DNA of 14,465 nt from Massilia sp. UBA2709 (GCA_002354135.1 DEKZ01000116.1:3615-18079); one strand, 5' to 3'. Positions 6,835 to 14,375 are shown, counted from the first letter of the stretch. Translations and numbers: made by a program. Notes: generated by a model from the letters alone, not told the origin.

Positions 6835-9054
6835 TCAGTTCGGCGCAGTGCCGCCCAGGTTCTTCTTGAAGAAGGCTTCGATCAGTCCATACACGTGGCG
6901 CTGGCTGGTGCGACCCGAGATGCCGTGCTTGGCGCCCGGGTAGGTCATCAGGTCGAACTGCACGTTGCGCTTGACGAGTTCGTCGATCAGGCGGGTGCTG
7001 TTGGTGAACAGCACGTTATCGTCGGCCATGCCGTGCACCAGCAGCAGCGGCGACTTCAGGCCGTCCAGGTGGGCGAACACGCTGCTGCGCTCGTAGGCTG
7101 CCGGATCGGACTTCGGCGTGGCGCCGACGAACTGCTCGGTATAGTGGGTGTCGTACAGCGCCCAGTCGGTGACCGGGGCGACCGACACGCCCATCGCGAT
7201 CTTGTCGGATGCAGCCGCCAGCAGGCGCAGCGTCATGAAGCCGCCATAGCTCCAGCCGAACACGCCCACGCGTTTCGGATCGACAAAGCTCTGCTGGGCC
7301 AGCCAGTCGATGCCGGTGACCTGGTCTTCGACTTCGTTCTTGCCGAGGTTGTTGTAGATGACGTCGGTGAACTGGCGTTCGCGGCGGCTCGAGCCGCGGT
7401 TATCCAGGCGGAACACCACGAAGCCCTGCTGGGCCATGTACTGGTCAAAATAATTGCCCCAGGTGCGGGTCACGCGCTGCGAGTGCGGGCCGCCGTAGGT
7501 GAACAGGAAGACTGGATACTTTTTCGTCGCATCGAAGCCGGCCGGCTTGATCATCGAGTAGTACAGGGTCTGGCCATCCTTGGCCTTGATGGTGCCGTAT
7601 TCGGTCGGCAGGTGGTCCGGCAGGTATTTCGCGTACGGGTGGTTCGCGTTCAGTTCGTTGTGCGCGAGCCATTCGACCATGGCGCCGTCGGCGCGGCGAA
7701 TCGACACCTGCGGCGGGGTGCGCGGGTCGGAATAGGTGTCCACGAAAATCTTGCCGTTGCTGGCAAAACTGGCCTCGTGCCAGCCGTCGCCCCTGGTGAT
7801 GCGAGCCGGCTTGTTGGCCGTGCTGCCGTCCAGGGCCAGCGCGTAGGTCTGCTTGTCGATGACGGCGTCGCGGTTCGACGACACGTAGACCTTGCCGGCC
7901 TTCTCGTCCACGGCCAGCACGTTGTCGATGCCCCATTCGCCGCGCGAGATCGGGTGCAGCAGCTTGCCGTTCAGGTCATACAGGTAGAGGTGGTTGCGGC
8001 CGCTGCGCTCCGAAGCCCAGATGAAGGCCGGGCGGTTCTTCAGGAAGCGCAGGTCGTTGTGGATGCTGACCCAGGTGGCCGAGGTTTCGCTCAGCAGCGG
8101 ACGCTGCTGCAGGGTGGCGGCGTCGACCGCGACCAGGTCCAGGCGCTTCTGGTCGCGCGTCTGGCGCTGGTAGGCCAGGGTCTTGCCGTCCGCGCTCCAG
8201 TCCGCGCGCACCAGGTAGATGTCCTTGTCCGGGCCCAGGTCCACCTTGCGCGACACGCCCGTTTCCGGCGACACGATGAACAGGTCGACCAGTACGTTCG
8301 GGTCGCCCGCGGCAGGGTAGTGCTGGTCGATCACCTCGGTGCGGTCGGCGAAGATCTCGAAGCGGCGCGCCACCGGCACCGGCGCTTCGTCGTAGCGCTT
8401 GTAGGCAATCGCCGAATCGTCCGGCGCCCAGTAGTAGCCGGTGGTCTGGTCCATCTCTTCCTGCGCGATAAACTCGGCCTCGCCGTTGTGCACGGTGCCC
8501 TTGCCGTCGGTGGTGAGCTGGCGCTCGGCGCCGGTCTTCAGGTCGATCACGACCAGGTTCTGGTTGCGGACGAACGAGACGTAGCGGCCCTTCGGCGAAA
8601 TCTTTGGATCGAGCACATTGCCCGACGCCACCTTGCGCGCGGCATCCGGCTTGGCGACGTCGACCAGGTAGAGGTCGCCGGCGATCGGCACCAGCAGCTG
8701 CTTGCCGTCGGGCGACCAGCTATAGGTGATGATGCCGGACAGGCTGGCGGTACGCGCGCGTTCGCGGCGCGCCTTTTCCTCGAGCGACAGTTCCTCGTTC
8801 GGGACCAGCTTCTTGGAGTCGACCAGGCGGCGCGTGGTCTTGTCCTTCATGTTGTATTCCCACAGGTCCTGCTGGAACTGGTTGTCGTCACGGCCGCGCA
8901 GGAAGGTCACGCGCTCGCCGTCGGGCGACACTTTCAGGGTTTTCACGCCGGGTCCGGCGAGCGAGGTTTCGCCGTGGATACGGTCGAGCGTGAGGCGTTC
9001 GGCGGACGCGGGCGCGGCCGCAAGCGCGGCCAGGAGGCAGAGGAGGAGGCGCAT
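6835..9054 (-). CDS. Dipeptidyl-peptidase-IV-like serine peptidase (family S9)
   Basis: A 739-residue exported enzyme that should release N-terminal dipeptides. ATG 9054 starts a clear signal peptide ('MRLLLCLLAALAAAPASA-E'); the longer frame begins with TTG at 9096 and would bury this signal. Residues up to about 470 form the DPPIV N-terminal beta-propeller and hold 'AEFIAQEEMDQ', whose Glu199-Glu200 matches the double-Glu motif that binds the substrate's free amino end. The C-terminal alpha/beta hydrolase domain has 'GWSYGG' with nucleophile Ser602, 'ADDNV' with Asp678/679, and 'KHG' with His710, so the triad is complete. No membrane anchor is visible beyond the signal. The Shine-Dalgarno sequence is weak (GAGA). 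It stands alone, ending at the 6761-6805 terminator. Confidence 0.95.
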   Translation of the reverse strand: MRLLLCLLAALAAAPASAERLTLDRIHGETSLAGPGVKTLKVSPDGERVTFLRGRDDNQFQQDLWEYNMKDKTTRRLVDSKKLVPNEELSLEEKARRERARTASLSGIITYSWSPDGKQLLVPIAGDLYLVDVAKPDAARKVASGNVLDPKISPKGRYVSFVRNQNLVVIDLKTGAERQLTTDGKGTVHNGEAEFIAQEEMDQTTGYYWAPDDSAIAYKRYDEAPVPVARRFEIFADRTEVIDQHYPAAGDPNVLVDLFIVSPETGVSRKVDLGPDKDIYLVRADWSADGKTLAYQRQTRDQKRLDLVAVDAATLQQRPLLSETSATWVSIHNDLRFLKNRPAFIWASERSGRNHLYLYDLNGKLLHPISRGEWGIDNVLAVDEKAGKVYVSSNRDAVIDKQTYALALDGSTANKPARITRGDGWHEASFASNGKIFVDTYSDPRTPPQVSIRRADGAMVEWLAHNELNANHPYAKYLPDHLPTEYGTIKAKDGQTLYYSMIKPAGFDATKKYPVFLFTYGGPHSQRVTRTWGNYFDQYMAQQGFVVFRLDNRGSSRRERQFTDVIYNNLGKNEVEDQVTGIDWLAQQSFVDPKRVGVFGWSYGGFMTLRLLAAASDKIAMGVSVAPVTDWALYDTHYTEQFVGATPKSDPAAYERSSVFAHLDGLKSPLLLVHGMADDNVLFTNSTRLIDELVKRNVQFDLMTYPGAKHGISGRTSQRHVYGLIEAFFKKNLGGTAPN

Positions 9055-9178
9055 GTGTGTCTCGTTAGTTTTGGCTGAATGCAACGGACGAGACAATACC
9101 AGAGTGGCACCCTAAAAGCAGTATGTACCCGACGAAACAGCCGGGCAAACTATATGGCGCCGACGGGAGCCGCGATCG

Positions 9179-9781
9179 CTAGTCGTCGCGTTCGTAGCTG
9201 GTCGTGAAAAAGACACGGCCGGGCGTACGGCCGGGGGCGATCGTCACGCTGTCCTGGCCGGCATCGTCCGCATACAGGAACATGTGCGCGCCGCTCGACT
9301 TGTCGTAGCGGGGGAACCAGGCCAGCACGAACAGGGTGCCTTCGTCTTCCTCGGGCGTGCGGTGCCATGGGCCGAAAACCGCCTGCATGTCGTCCATCGT
9401 GAAGCTGCCGGGCTTCGCGATGAAGTCCATGGCCACGACCTGGTTGGCCTGGTCGTCGCTGCCCAGGCGGAAGGTCATCTCGCTGAACAGGCGCGATGCC
9501 GGGTACAGGCTGGCAACGCGATCGCCGTCGTCCAGTCCTGCCTGGTGGTTCGGCGGCGGCTTGCCGATGTGGGCGATGACTTCCCGGTAAGGCTTGCCGG
9601 CGCTGGCGAGGGCCATGGTCTTGGCGGCGTAAAACTCGAGTTCGTGGAGGATGGCCGCGCGGTCGGGCGCCCCGGCGCTGTTCTCCTTCGCCCCGGATTG
9701 GATATCGCCGGCGGAACTGGAAGCCATGGCCAGCAGGCCGGCCGCGAGCAGCGGCCATCGAAGAAAGCTCGGCGCCATCAT
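9179..9781 (-). CDS. Exported protein of unknown function
   Basis: A 200-residue protein I do not recognise. It begins with two consecutive ATGs (9781 and 9778), then a Sec-type signal 'FLRWPLLAAGLLAMASSSAG'; there is no lipobox Cys. The mature part has a helix ('DRAAILHELEFYAAKTMALA'), the segment 'YREVIAHIGKPPPN' and several beta-like stretches such as 'MTFRLGSDDQANQVVAMDFI', 'FVLAWFPRYDKSSGAHMFLY' and 'VFFTTSYERDD'. It has no Cys in the mature part and is acidic. The 'YREVIAHIGKPP ... FGPWHRTPEEDEG' pattern is faintly like small BamE/SmpA-type folds, but I would not assign it. No good Shine-Dalgarno sequence is visible, although signal peptide and codon use support a real gene. Neighbours are the S9 peptidase and the MATE gene, both on the same strand and both with gaps. 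Confidence 0.75.
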   Translation of the reverse strand: MMAPSFLRWPLLAAGLLAMASSSAGDIQSGAKENSAGAPDRAAILHELEFYAAKTMALASAGKPYREVIAHIGKPPPNHQAGLDDGDRVASLYPASRLFSEMTFRLGSDDQANQVVAMDFIAKPGSFTMDDMQAVFGPWHRTPEEDEGTLFVLAWFPRYDKSSGAHMFLYADDAGQDSVTIAPGRTPGRVFFTTSYERDD

Positions 9782-9846
9782 GTCGGATAACTTTTTGATA
9801 ATGTCGCCAGCTTAGCATGGACCGGCCCGGCCGGTGGCCGCCTCCC

Positions 9847-11250
9847 TCAGCCGTGCGCCGCGCGCACCTTCTGCCGCGACAGGCGGTCGAAGGACCAGGT
9901 CAGCAGCACCGCGGCAATCGTCAGCCCCAGCACCAGGCCGATCCAGAAGCCGGTGGTTTCCATCGGCGCTGCGGGCGCCAGGCCGAACCAGGACGGTGCG
10001 ATGCCCAGGATATAGCCGAGCGGCAGCGAGAAGCCCCAGAAAGCGACCAGCTGGATGATCATCGGCGGGCGCGTCACCTGGTAGCCGCGGATGGCCGAAG
10101 CGGTGGCGACCTGGGTTGCGTCCGACAACTGGAACAGGGCCGCGAACAGCAGCAGGTGGACGCAGGCTTCCTGCACCGCCGGGTCCGAGGTGTAGGCGCG
10201 CGCAATTTCCCAGCGGAAGATCGCGATGAAGGCGGCCGACAGCACGCCGAAAGTCACCGACATGCCCACGCCGACCCAGGCGACGAAGCGCGCCCGCTGC
10301 GGATTGCCTTCGCCCATGGCTTGGCCGACGCGGGTGAGCAGGCCGATGCCGAAGCTCAGCGGCACCATGAAGACCAGGGAAGCGAAGTTCAGCGCGATCT
10401 GGTGCGCCGACACCTGCACCACGCCGAAACGGGCCACCAGCAGGCTGATCAGGCCGAAGGCGCTGACCTCGGCGAAATACGTGACGCCGATCGGCAGGCC
10501 GAGGCGGAACATGTTCCTGAGCTCGGCCCAGTCCGGGCCTTCCCATTGCGTGAACGGATAAGTCATGCGGTAGGCGCTGGACAATTTTGTCCACGCGACC
10601 ATGGCGAACAGCATCAGCCACATGCCGACCGCGGTCGAGACCGCGCAGCCGACCGCGCCCAGCTTCGGGAAGCCCCAGTTGCCGAACACCAGCAGCCAGT
10701 TGCTGGCGACGTTGAACAGCAGACCCAGAATCGCGATGACCATGATCGGCTTGGTCTGGTTGATGCTGGTCGTGTAGCCGTACAGCGCCCGGTAGCAGGC
10801 AAAGGCCGGCATGCCGATGCTGATCACGTGCAGGAACAGCGAAGCCCGGTCGGCCACGGCCTGGCCCAGGCCGATATGATCGAACAGCAGGGTGCACAGG
10901 TTGGCCAGCAGGCAGGCGACCAGGCCGACGATCAGGCCCTTCCACAGCGACTGGCGCACCGAGTGCGGGATCTTGTCGTAGCGTCCGGCGCCGATCTCGT
11001 GGGCGACGACGGTGTTAATCGACATCATCGTGCCCATCACGGTGACCAGCACGATCGACCATACCGAGGTGCCGAGCGAGACGGCGGCCAGCTCGTCGGC
11101 GCTGACGTGGCCCGTCATCGCCACGTCGGCCACGCCCATGCCCACGGTCGCCAGTTGCCCGACCAGCATCGGCCACGACAGCTTCCAGAGCGTGGCGATT
11201 TCGGTGCGGACCGGGGAGGACGTGGTGCTGAGCGTGGTGCTTGTGGTCAT
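9847..11250 (-). CDS. MATE-family multidrug efflux transporter
   Basis: A 467-residue inner-membrane antiporter with about 12 helices in two MatE halves. The first half starts 'EIATLWKLSWPMLVGQLATV' with 'VAMTGHVSADELAAVSLGTS', the usual helix 1-2 pattern of NorM/DinF-type proteins. The second half begins near 'EWEGP'-like sequence around residue 235 and contains 'LGLPIGVTYFAEVSAFGLIS' and 'ASLVFMVPLSFGIGLLTRVG', typical of helices 7-8. Such transporters export cationic drugs or dyes using Na+ or H+. ATG 11250 has only a poor Shine-Dalgarno sequence, but no other start fits the family better. A TAAAAT motif lies about 28 bases upstream on the - strand, without a matching -35 box. The gene is divergent from cbpA. 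Confidence 0.95.
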   Translation of the reverse strand: MTTSTTLSTTSSPVRTEIATLWKLSWPMLVGQLATVGMGVADVAMTGHVSADELAAVSLGTSVWSIVLVTVMGTMMSINTVVAHEIGAGRYDKIPHSVRQSLWKGLIVGLVACLLANLCTLLFDHIGLGQAVADRASLFLHVISIGMPAFACYRALYGYTTSINQTKPIMVIAILGLLFNVASNWLLVFGNWGFPKLGAVGCAVSTAVGMWLMLFAMVAWTKLSSAYRMTYPFTQWEGPDWAELRNMFRLGLPIGVTYFAEVSAFGLISLLVARFGVVQVSAHQIALNFASLVFMVPLSFGIGLLTRVGQAMGEGNPQRARFVAWVGVGMSVTFGVLSAAFIAIFRWEIARAYTSDPAVQEACVHLLLFAALFQLSDATQVATASAIRGYQVTRPPMIIQLVAFWGFSLPLGYILGIAPSWFGLAPAAPMETTGFWIGLVLGLTIAAVLLTWSFDRLSRQKVRAAHG

Positions 11251-11354
11251 GGGCAGGATTCTTGTTCTTGAAACCCCTGATTTTACTGTCTAAGTGCCAA
11301 GGCCGTGGCCGTCCATGTCTGGCGTGCGCCGCGATCTTGCAGGGTGGTGACGAA

Positions 11355-11382
11355 CTTTAATTTCTCGACCGCGCCCCCATCT
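11355..11382 (+). promoter_or_regulatory. Sigma-32-like (heat-shock) promoter upstream of cbpA
   Basis: CTTTAAT (11355-11361), 13 bases, then CCCCATCT (11375-11382). The established enterobacterial sigma-32 consensus is CTTGAAA, 13-17 bases, CCCCATNT: the -10 block matches fully and the -35 block in five of seven. It points to the cbpA-cbpM pair and would give a leader of about 85 bases. In E. coli cbpA is known to depend on sigma-S and Lrp, so a sigma-32 site here would be a different wiring. Confidence 0.55.
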
Positions 11383-11474
11383 GGCAGGCAGACGGCAGCG
11401 TGCGCCGTGGGCATCGTTCGACACGGGTGCGTTGCGACCATGAAGAGCAACTTCGCCAATTGCGGGAGTGCATT

Positions 11475-12380
11475 GTGGAATACAAGGACTATTACCAGAC
11501 CCTTGGCGTCGACAGGAATGCATCCGCGGACGACATCAAGAAGGCGTACCGCAAGATGGTGCGCAAGTACCATCCCGATGTGGGCAAGCACAAGGATGCG
11601 GACCAGAAGACCAAGGAAATCAACGAAGCCTACGAGGTGCTCGGCAACGCGGAAAAGCGCGCGGCCTACGACCAGCTCGGCCGCGGCTACCATGCCGGCG
11701 AGCAGTTCCGTCCGCCGCCGGACTGGGGCGAGCAGTACGACTTCGCAGGCGCCGGCGCGGACGACTTCTTCGCCGACCTGTTCGCCCACGTCGGCCGTAC
11801 GCGCCGCGGCGGCAGCTTCCAGATGCGCGGCGACGACATCCACGCCGCGATCACGATCGACCTGCTTGATGCCTACCAGGGCGCGACGCGCACGGTGAGC
11901 CTGCGCGTGCCGCGCCAGGAAGGCCCGGGGCGCGCGACCATGCAGGAAAAGAAGCTCAACGTCACCATCCCGCGCGGCGTTACCCCGGGCCAGCAGCTCC
12001 GGCTCGCCGGGCAGGGGCACGAAGGACACGGCGGCGGCCCGCCGGGCGACCTCTACCTGGAAATCCAGTTCGCACCCGACCCGCGCTACCGCGTCGAGGG
12101 CACCCACGTCTACGAGAATGTACCGGTGACGCCGTGGGAAGCCGCGCTCGGCGAGAAGGTGGCGGTGCCCACGCCCTCGGGCACGGTCGAGGTGTCGGTG
12201 CCGCCGGGCTCGCAGAGCGGGCGCAAGCTGCGCCTGAAGGGCAGGGGCATCCCCGGCAATCCGCCGGGCGACCTCTACCTCATCCTCGACGTCGTGCTGC
12301 CGCCGGCGAACAGCGACAAGGCGCGCGCGATCTACCAGGCGATGGCGCGCGACCTGGCTTTCAATCCGAGATCCGCTTGA
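11475..12380 (+). CDS. cbpA: CbpA, curved-DNA-binding DnaJ-family co-chaperone
   Basis: A 301-residue type-II J-protein that would stimulate DnaK ATP hydrolysis and bind unfolded protein. I chose GTG 11475 because GGGAG lies 6 bases upstream and it gives the family N-terminus 'EYKDYYQTLGVDRNAS'; the frame is open upstream to 11400 but that part is not family-like. J domain about 1-70, with 'HPD' at 33-35. A Gly/Phe-poor linker contains 'DWGEQYDFAGAGADDFFADL'. The DnaJ C-terminal substrate domain (about 115-290) has 'VTIPRGVTPGQQLRLAGQG' and 'VSVPPGSQSGRKLRLKGRG' repeats. It has no Cys-rich zinc region, which separates it from DnaJ. cbpM follows after 11 bases. A sigma-32-like promoter lies upstream. 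Confidence 0.93.
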   Translation: MEYKDYYQTLGVDRNASADDIKKAYRKMVRKYHPDVGKHKDADQKTKEINEAYEVLGNAEKRAAYDQLGRGYHAGEQFRPPPDWGEQYDFAGAGADDFFADLFAHVGRTRRGGSFQMRGDDIHAAITIDLLDAYQGATRTVSLRVPRQEGPGRATMQEKKLNVTIPRGVTPGQQLRLAGQGHEGHGGGPPGDLYLEIQFAPDPRYRVEGTHVYENVPVTPWEAALGEKVAVPTPSGTVEVSVPPGSQSGRKLRLKGRGIPGNPPGDLYLILDVVLPPANSDKARAIYQAMARDLAFNPRSA

Positions 12381-12388
12381 GGAGGTGA
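12379..12388 (+). promoter_or_regulatory. Near-perfect ribosome binding site of cbpM, overlapping the cbpA stop
   Basis: GAGGAGGTGA lies six bases or less from ATG 12392 and shares its first two bases with the cbpA stop codon TGA. AGGAGGTGA pairs along almost the whole anti-Shine-Dalgarno end of 16S rRNA. Ribosomes that end cbpA would sit on this site, so coupled and efficient translation of cbpM is likely. Confidence 0.8.
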
Positions 12389-12391
12389 ACG

Positions 12392-12703
12392 ATGTTTGCG
12401 AACGACACGCTGACCGGGGTGTTGATCGATGAGGTGGCGCTGGACCTGGACGAGCTCGCGCGAGCCTGCAGCGTCGAGCCGGACTGGGTGGTGCGCCACG
12501 TGCAGGCGGGCGTGCTGGGCACGGCGCCTGCGCTGGAAGTGACCCAATGGCGCTTCCGCAGCGGCGACCTGGCGCGGGCGCGCCGGCTGCTCGAACTGGA
12601 GCGCCATTTCGACGCCGACGAAGAACTGGCCGCGCTCGTCATCGACCTCGCCGACGAGGTGAGACGCCTGCGCGCCCGGCTGCGCGCACTCGGCCTGGAA
12701 TAA
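12392..12703 (+). CDS. cbpM: CbpM, modulator of the CbpA co-chaperone
   Basis: A 103-residue cytoplasmic protein. Its opening, about residues 8-50, is a MerR-like helix-turn-helix ('LDLDELARACSVEPDWVVRHVQAGVL'), followed by 'WRFRSGDLARARRLLELERHF' and a C-terminal coiled-coil-like helix 'LAALVIDLADEVRRLRARLR'. This is the CbpM pattern, including position directly after cbpA. In E. coli CbpM binds the J domain of CbpA and inhibits both its co-chaperone and DNA-binding activities. Length fits (E. coli about 101). It has a near-perfect ribosome site overlapping the cbpA stop, so the two should be made together. No terminator is seen right after it; the next gene starts 82 bases downstream on the same strand. 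Confidence 0.9.
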   Translation: MFANDTLTGVLIDEVALDLDELARACSVEPDWVVRHVQAGVLGTAPALEVTQWRFRSGDLARARRLLELERHFDADEELAALVIDLADEVRRLRARLRALGLE

Positions 12704-12785
12704 AGTCCGAAGCGCGCGCCGTGTGTGCATGCGTCCTCCTACAATCGATAGCAAATGATTCACACTTTTTTATAGCGGAGGTTGT

Positions 12786-13415
12786 ATGGAGCAGAACATT
12801 CATGGGGGCGTCGATTTGCCGGACGAAGGCGTCGATGTCTCGCGTACGCTGCAGGGAAAGCGCGTCGCCGTCTTGATGACGGATGGCGTGGAACAGGTCG
12901 AATACACCGGGCCGCGCAGCTTCCTGGAACAGCAGGGCGCGCAAGTGATCCTGATCTCGCCGAAGGCCGTGGGCGAAGAGGTGCAGGGCGTGAACCACGA
13001 CACCCCAGGCGACAAATTCAAGGTCGAGATGAACATCAAGGATGCGCAGCTTGCCGACTTCGATGCGCTGCTGCTGCCGGGCGGGGAAGAGAATCCGAAG
13101 CAGTTGCGCAAGGACGAGGCTTCGGTGGCATTCGTGCGTGAGTTCTATGCGGCGGACAAGCCGATCGCCGCGATCTGCCATGGCCCCTGGGTGCTGATCG
13201 ATGCGGGCATTGCCGAGTCGAAAAACCTGACCAGCTATCCCGAGATCCAGGACGACATGCGTGCAGCCGGGGCGGAGTGGGTCGACCAGGAAGTGGTGAT
13301 CGACGAGAAGCTGATCACGAGCCGCAAGCCGGATGATATTCCGGCGTTTAATGATGCGCTGTTCAAGGCGCTGAGGGTGGATCCGCAGGGGGCGGATATG
13401 GGGCCGAGTTCGTGA
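12786..13415 (+). CDS. DJ-1/PfpI-family protein (type 1 glutamine-amidotransferase-like)
   Basis: A 209-residue cytoplasmic protein of the DJ-1/PfpI superfamily, whose members include proteases, proposed glyoxal-adduct deglycases and chaperones such as YhbO and Hsp31. After about 24 extra N-terminal residues comes 'KRVAVLMTDGVEQVEYTGPR', giving the conserved Glu (Glu36 or Glu39). 'DFDALLLPGG' forms the next strand. The nucleophile elbow 'AAICHGPWVL' has Cys131-His132, as in PfpI and YhbO. 'LTSYPEIQDDMRAAGAEWVD' and 'LITSRKPDDIPAF' complete the family pattern. GGAGG lies four bases before ATG 12786, a rather short spacing. It follows cbpM by 82 bases and ends at the 13489 hairpin. Stress protection is inferred from the family and neighbours. 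Confidence 0.92.
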   Translation: MEQNIHGGVDLPDEGVDVSRTLQGKRVAVLMTDGVEQVEYTGPRSFLEQQGAQVILISPKAVGEEVQGVNHDTPGDKFKVEMNIKDAQLADFDALLLPGGEENPKQLRKDEASVAFVREFYAADKPIAAICHGPWVLIDAGIAESKNLTSYPEIQDDMRAAGAEWVDQEVVIDEKLITSRKPDDIPAFNDALFKALRVDPQGADMGPSS

Positions 13416-13488
13416 AGGCAATCATCCTGCGACGTCCATCTTCATGTAGCGCTCGACGCTGCCCTTGTGCGGTAGCGTAGGCATATGG

Positions 13489-13518
13489 AGCAGCCGCAGC
13501 GTGCGGCTGCTGTTCTTT
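13489..13518 (+). terminator. Probable intrinsic terminator after the DJ-1-like gene
   Basis: A perfect 10-bp stem AGCAGCCGCA/TGCGGCTGCT (13489-13498 with 13502-13511) has a 3-base loop and is followed by GTTCTTT. It lies 73 bases after the DJ-1-like stop. The T-run is broken but present on the + strand; on the - strand nothing T-rich follows, so it does not serve the convergent zinc-ribbon gene. Confidence 0.6.
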
Positions 13519-13557
13519 GCATGATTTCGACGCGCGCAAGCGCTGCGCGTAGCCCGT

Positions 13558-13977
13558 CTATTCCGTCATTCCGCTGGCAACTGTGAGAGCGATCGTGGCC
13601 AGGATGAGGCCAATTGCCGTTATCGACCACAGCCTTTGCACCTTGTTGAAGTGCTCGACGCTGTCCCACTTTTTATTCTTCCACGCCATCTCACGGCCTT
13701 TGAAGCCGAGCCAGATTGCAACCAGGAAGCCCAGGTAGGGAACCAGTGCAAGCAGGCCAATCCAGGTTCGGTTCCCAACTGCCCAGACCCAGTTGAACAG
13801 GAAAGCACCCCAGCTCCATCCTCGTACGCCAGGTGGGATATCGTCGACGGGCGCAGCGTCGAGCCTATTGTCCGAGGCTTGGCTGCCGACGTGGAATTTG
13901 CCATTGGGGGAAGGGATGCCACAGTCCGGGCAAGTATGGGCATCTCCCATCAGGACTTTACAATTGGTACAAAACAT
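13558..13977 (-). CDS. Small zinc-ribbon membrane protein of unknown function
   Basis: A 139-residue protein. The N-terminus has two Cys pairs, Cys3-Cys6 and Cys16-Cys19 ('CTNCKVLMGDAHTCPDCG'), a zinc-ribbon. After a flexible stretch (about 25-48), 'VRGWSWGAFLFNWVWAVGNR' leads into a hydrophobic hairpin around 54-92 with 'LVPYLGFLVAIWLGFKGREM', then 'AWKNKKWDSVEHFNKVQRLW' and a last helix at about 117-136. This layout (zinc ribbon, 'W.WGAF..NW.W', 'G..G...AW.N..W.S.E.F...Q..W') recurs in many uncharacterised bacterial membrane proteins; no function is established. Start ATG 13977 with AAGGA about six bases upstream. Base composition is lower in G+C (samples of 45-58%) than its neighbours, which hints at transfer. 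The ribosome site lies inside a possible leader hairpin. Confidence 0.85.
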   Translation of the reverse strand: MFCTNCKVLMGDAHTCPDCGIPSPNGKFHVGSQASDNRLDAAPVDDIPPGVRGWSWGAFLFNWVWAVGNRTWIGLLALVPYLGFLVAIWLGFKGREMAWKNKKWDSVEHFNKVQRLWSITAIGLILATIALTVASGMTE

Positions 13978-13978
13978 A

Positions 13979-14051
13979 AGATTCCTTGTTATGCGCGGCC
14001 AACAACGACCAAGTTCGGCAGGAGTATATGCAGAGTTGCCGCAAGGAATCT
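13979..14051 (-). promoter_or_regulatory. Candidate leader structure hiding the ribosome site of the zinc-ribbon gene
   Basis: A perfect 10-bp inverted repeat pairs AGATTCCTTG (13979-13988) with CAAGGAATCT (14042-14051). Inside it, CGGCCAAC (13996-14003) pairs with GTTGCCG (14035-14041) with one bulged base. In the - strand RNA the two 5' arms are continuous (17 bases), and the outer helix covers the whole AAGGA Shine-Dalgarno sequence (13983-13987), ending just before the AUG. This would block translation until it is opened. It is a prediction by eye; it needs a transcript start to the right of 14051, which I cannot locate. Confidence 0.45.
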
Positions 14052-14141
14052 ATTGAATTGTCACAACAGGCTAGGTGAGAAGGAAATTTGGCGGTATGGG
14101 GAGGGATCGCGTCGCTATCGTGCAACGTCGTGTGTCTGCAT

Positions 14142-14231
14142 GCGCAAGGTCGCTCGCAGGCTCGCTGCTGCGCAGCTCGAAACCCCTGCTCGCCCCTCGT
14201 CCGTACCGTTCGAGAGCTCTATTCCCTCATC
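14142..14231 (+). repeat. 90-base direct repeat, copy 1
   Basis: Identical to 14376-14465 except at one base (T at 14210, C at 14444). It starts GCGCAAGGTCGCTCGCAGG and ends CTATTCCCTCATC. The spacing between copies is 234 bases. It resembles no coding sequence or RNA family that I can name. Confidence 0.9.
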
Positions 14232-14240
14232 TGCAACGAA

Positions 14241-14296
14241 GTATTCAAAAACAAAGCCCCACCGGCTTGCGCCGGCGGGGCTTTGTTTTTGAATAC
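14241..14296. terminator. Near-perfect palindromic bidirectional terminator
   Basis: A 20-bp arm (14241-14260 with 14277-14296), one A-C mismatch, then CCGGC/GCCGG around a TTGC loop. Both strands show GGGGCTTTGTTTTTG after the stem core, so it can stop transcripts from either side. No + strand gene lies to the left within reach and the adjacent zinc-ribbon gene reads away from it, so the RNA it ends probably comes from the right, outside the window, or belongs to the repeat block itself. Confidence 0.8.
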
Positions 14297-14375
14297 TGGT
14301 GGAGGCGGGAAAGGCAAGAAATCGCTGCGCGATTTCCCTCTAGTCAGCCGAATCGGAGAGCCCTTGCGCCCGGAG

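Noticed and set aside
6820..9078. Open frame of 752 codons on the + strand opposite the S9 peptidase
   Set aside because: It mirrors the peptidase codons and has no domain pattern; the - strand frame has an intact catalytic triad and signal peptide.
9055..9096. Longer start (TTG 9096) for the S9 peptidase
   Set aside because: It would place 14 polar residues before a perfect signal peptide; ATG 9054 is better.
9817..11271. Open frame of 484 codons on the + strand opposite the MATE gene
   Set aside because: Its composition is Gln/His/Asp/Arg-rich with no hydrophobic core; it is the complement of a membrane-protein gene.
11400..11474. Longer cbpA start at 11400
   Set aside because: The extra 25 residues are unlike CbpA, and GTG 11475 has a well-spaced GGGAG and the family N-terminus.
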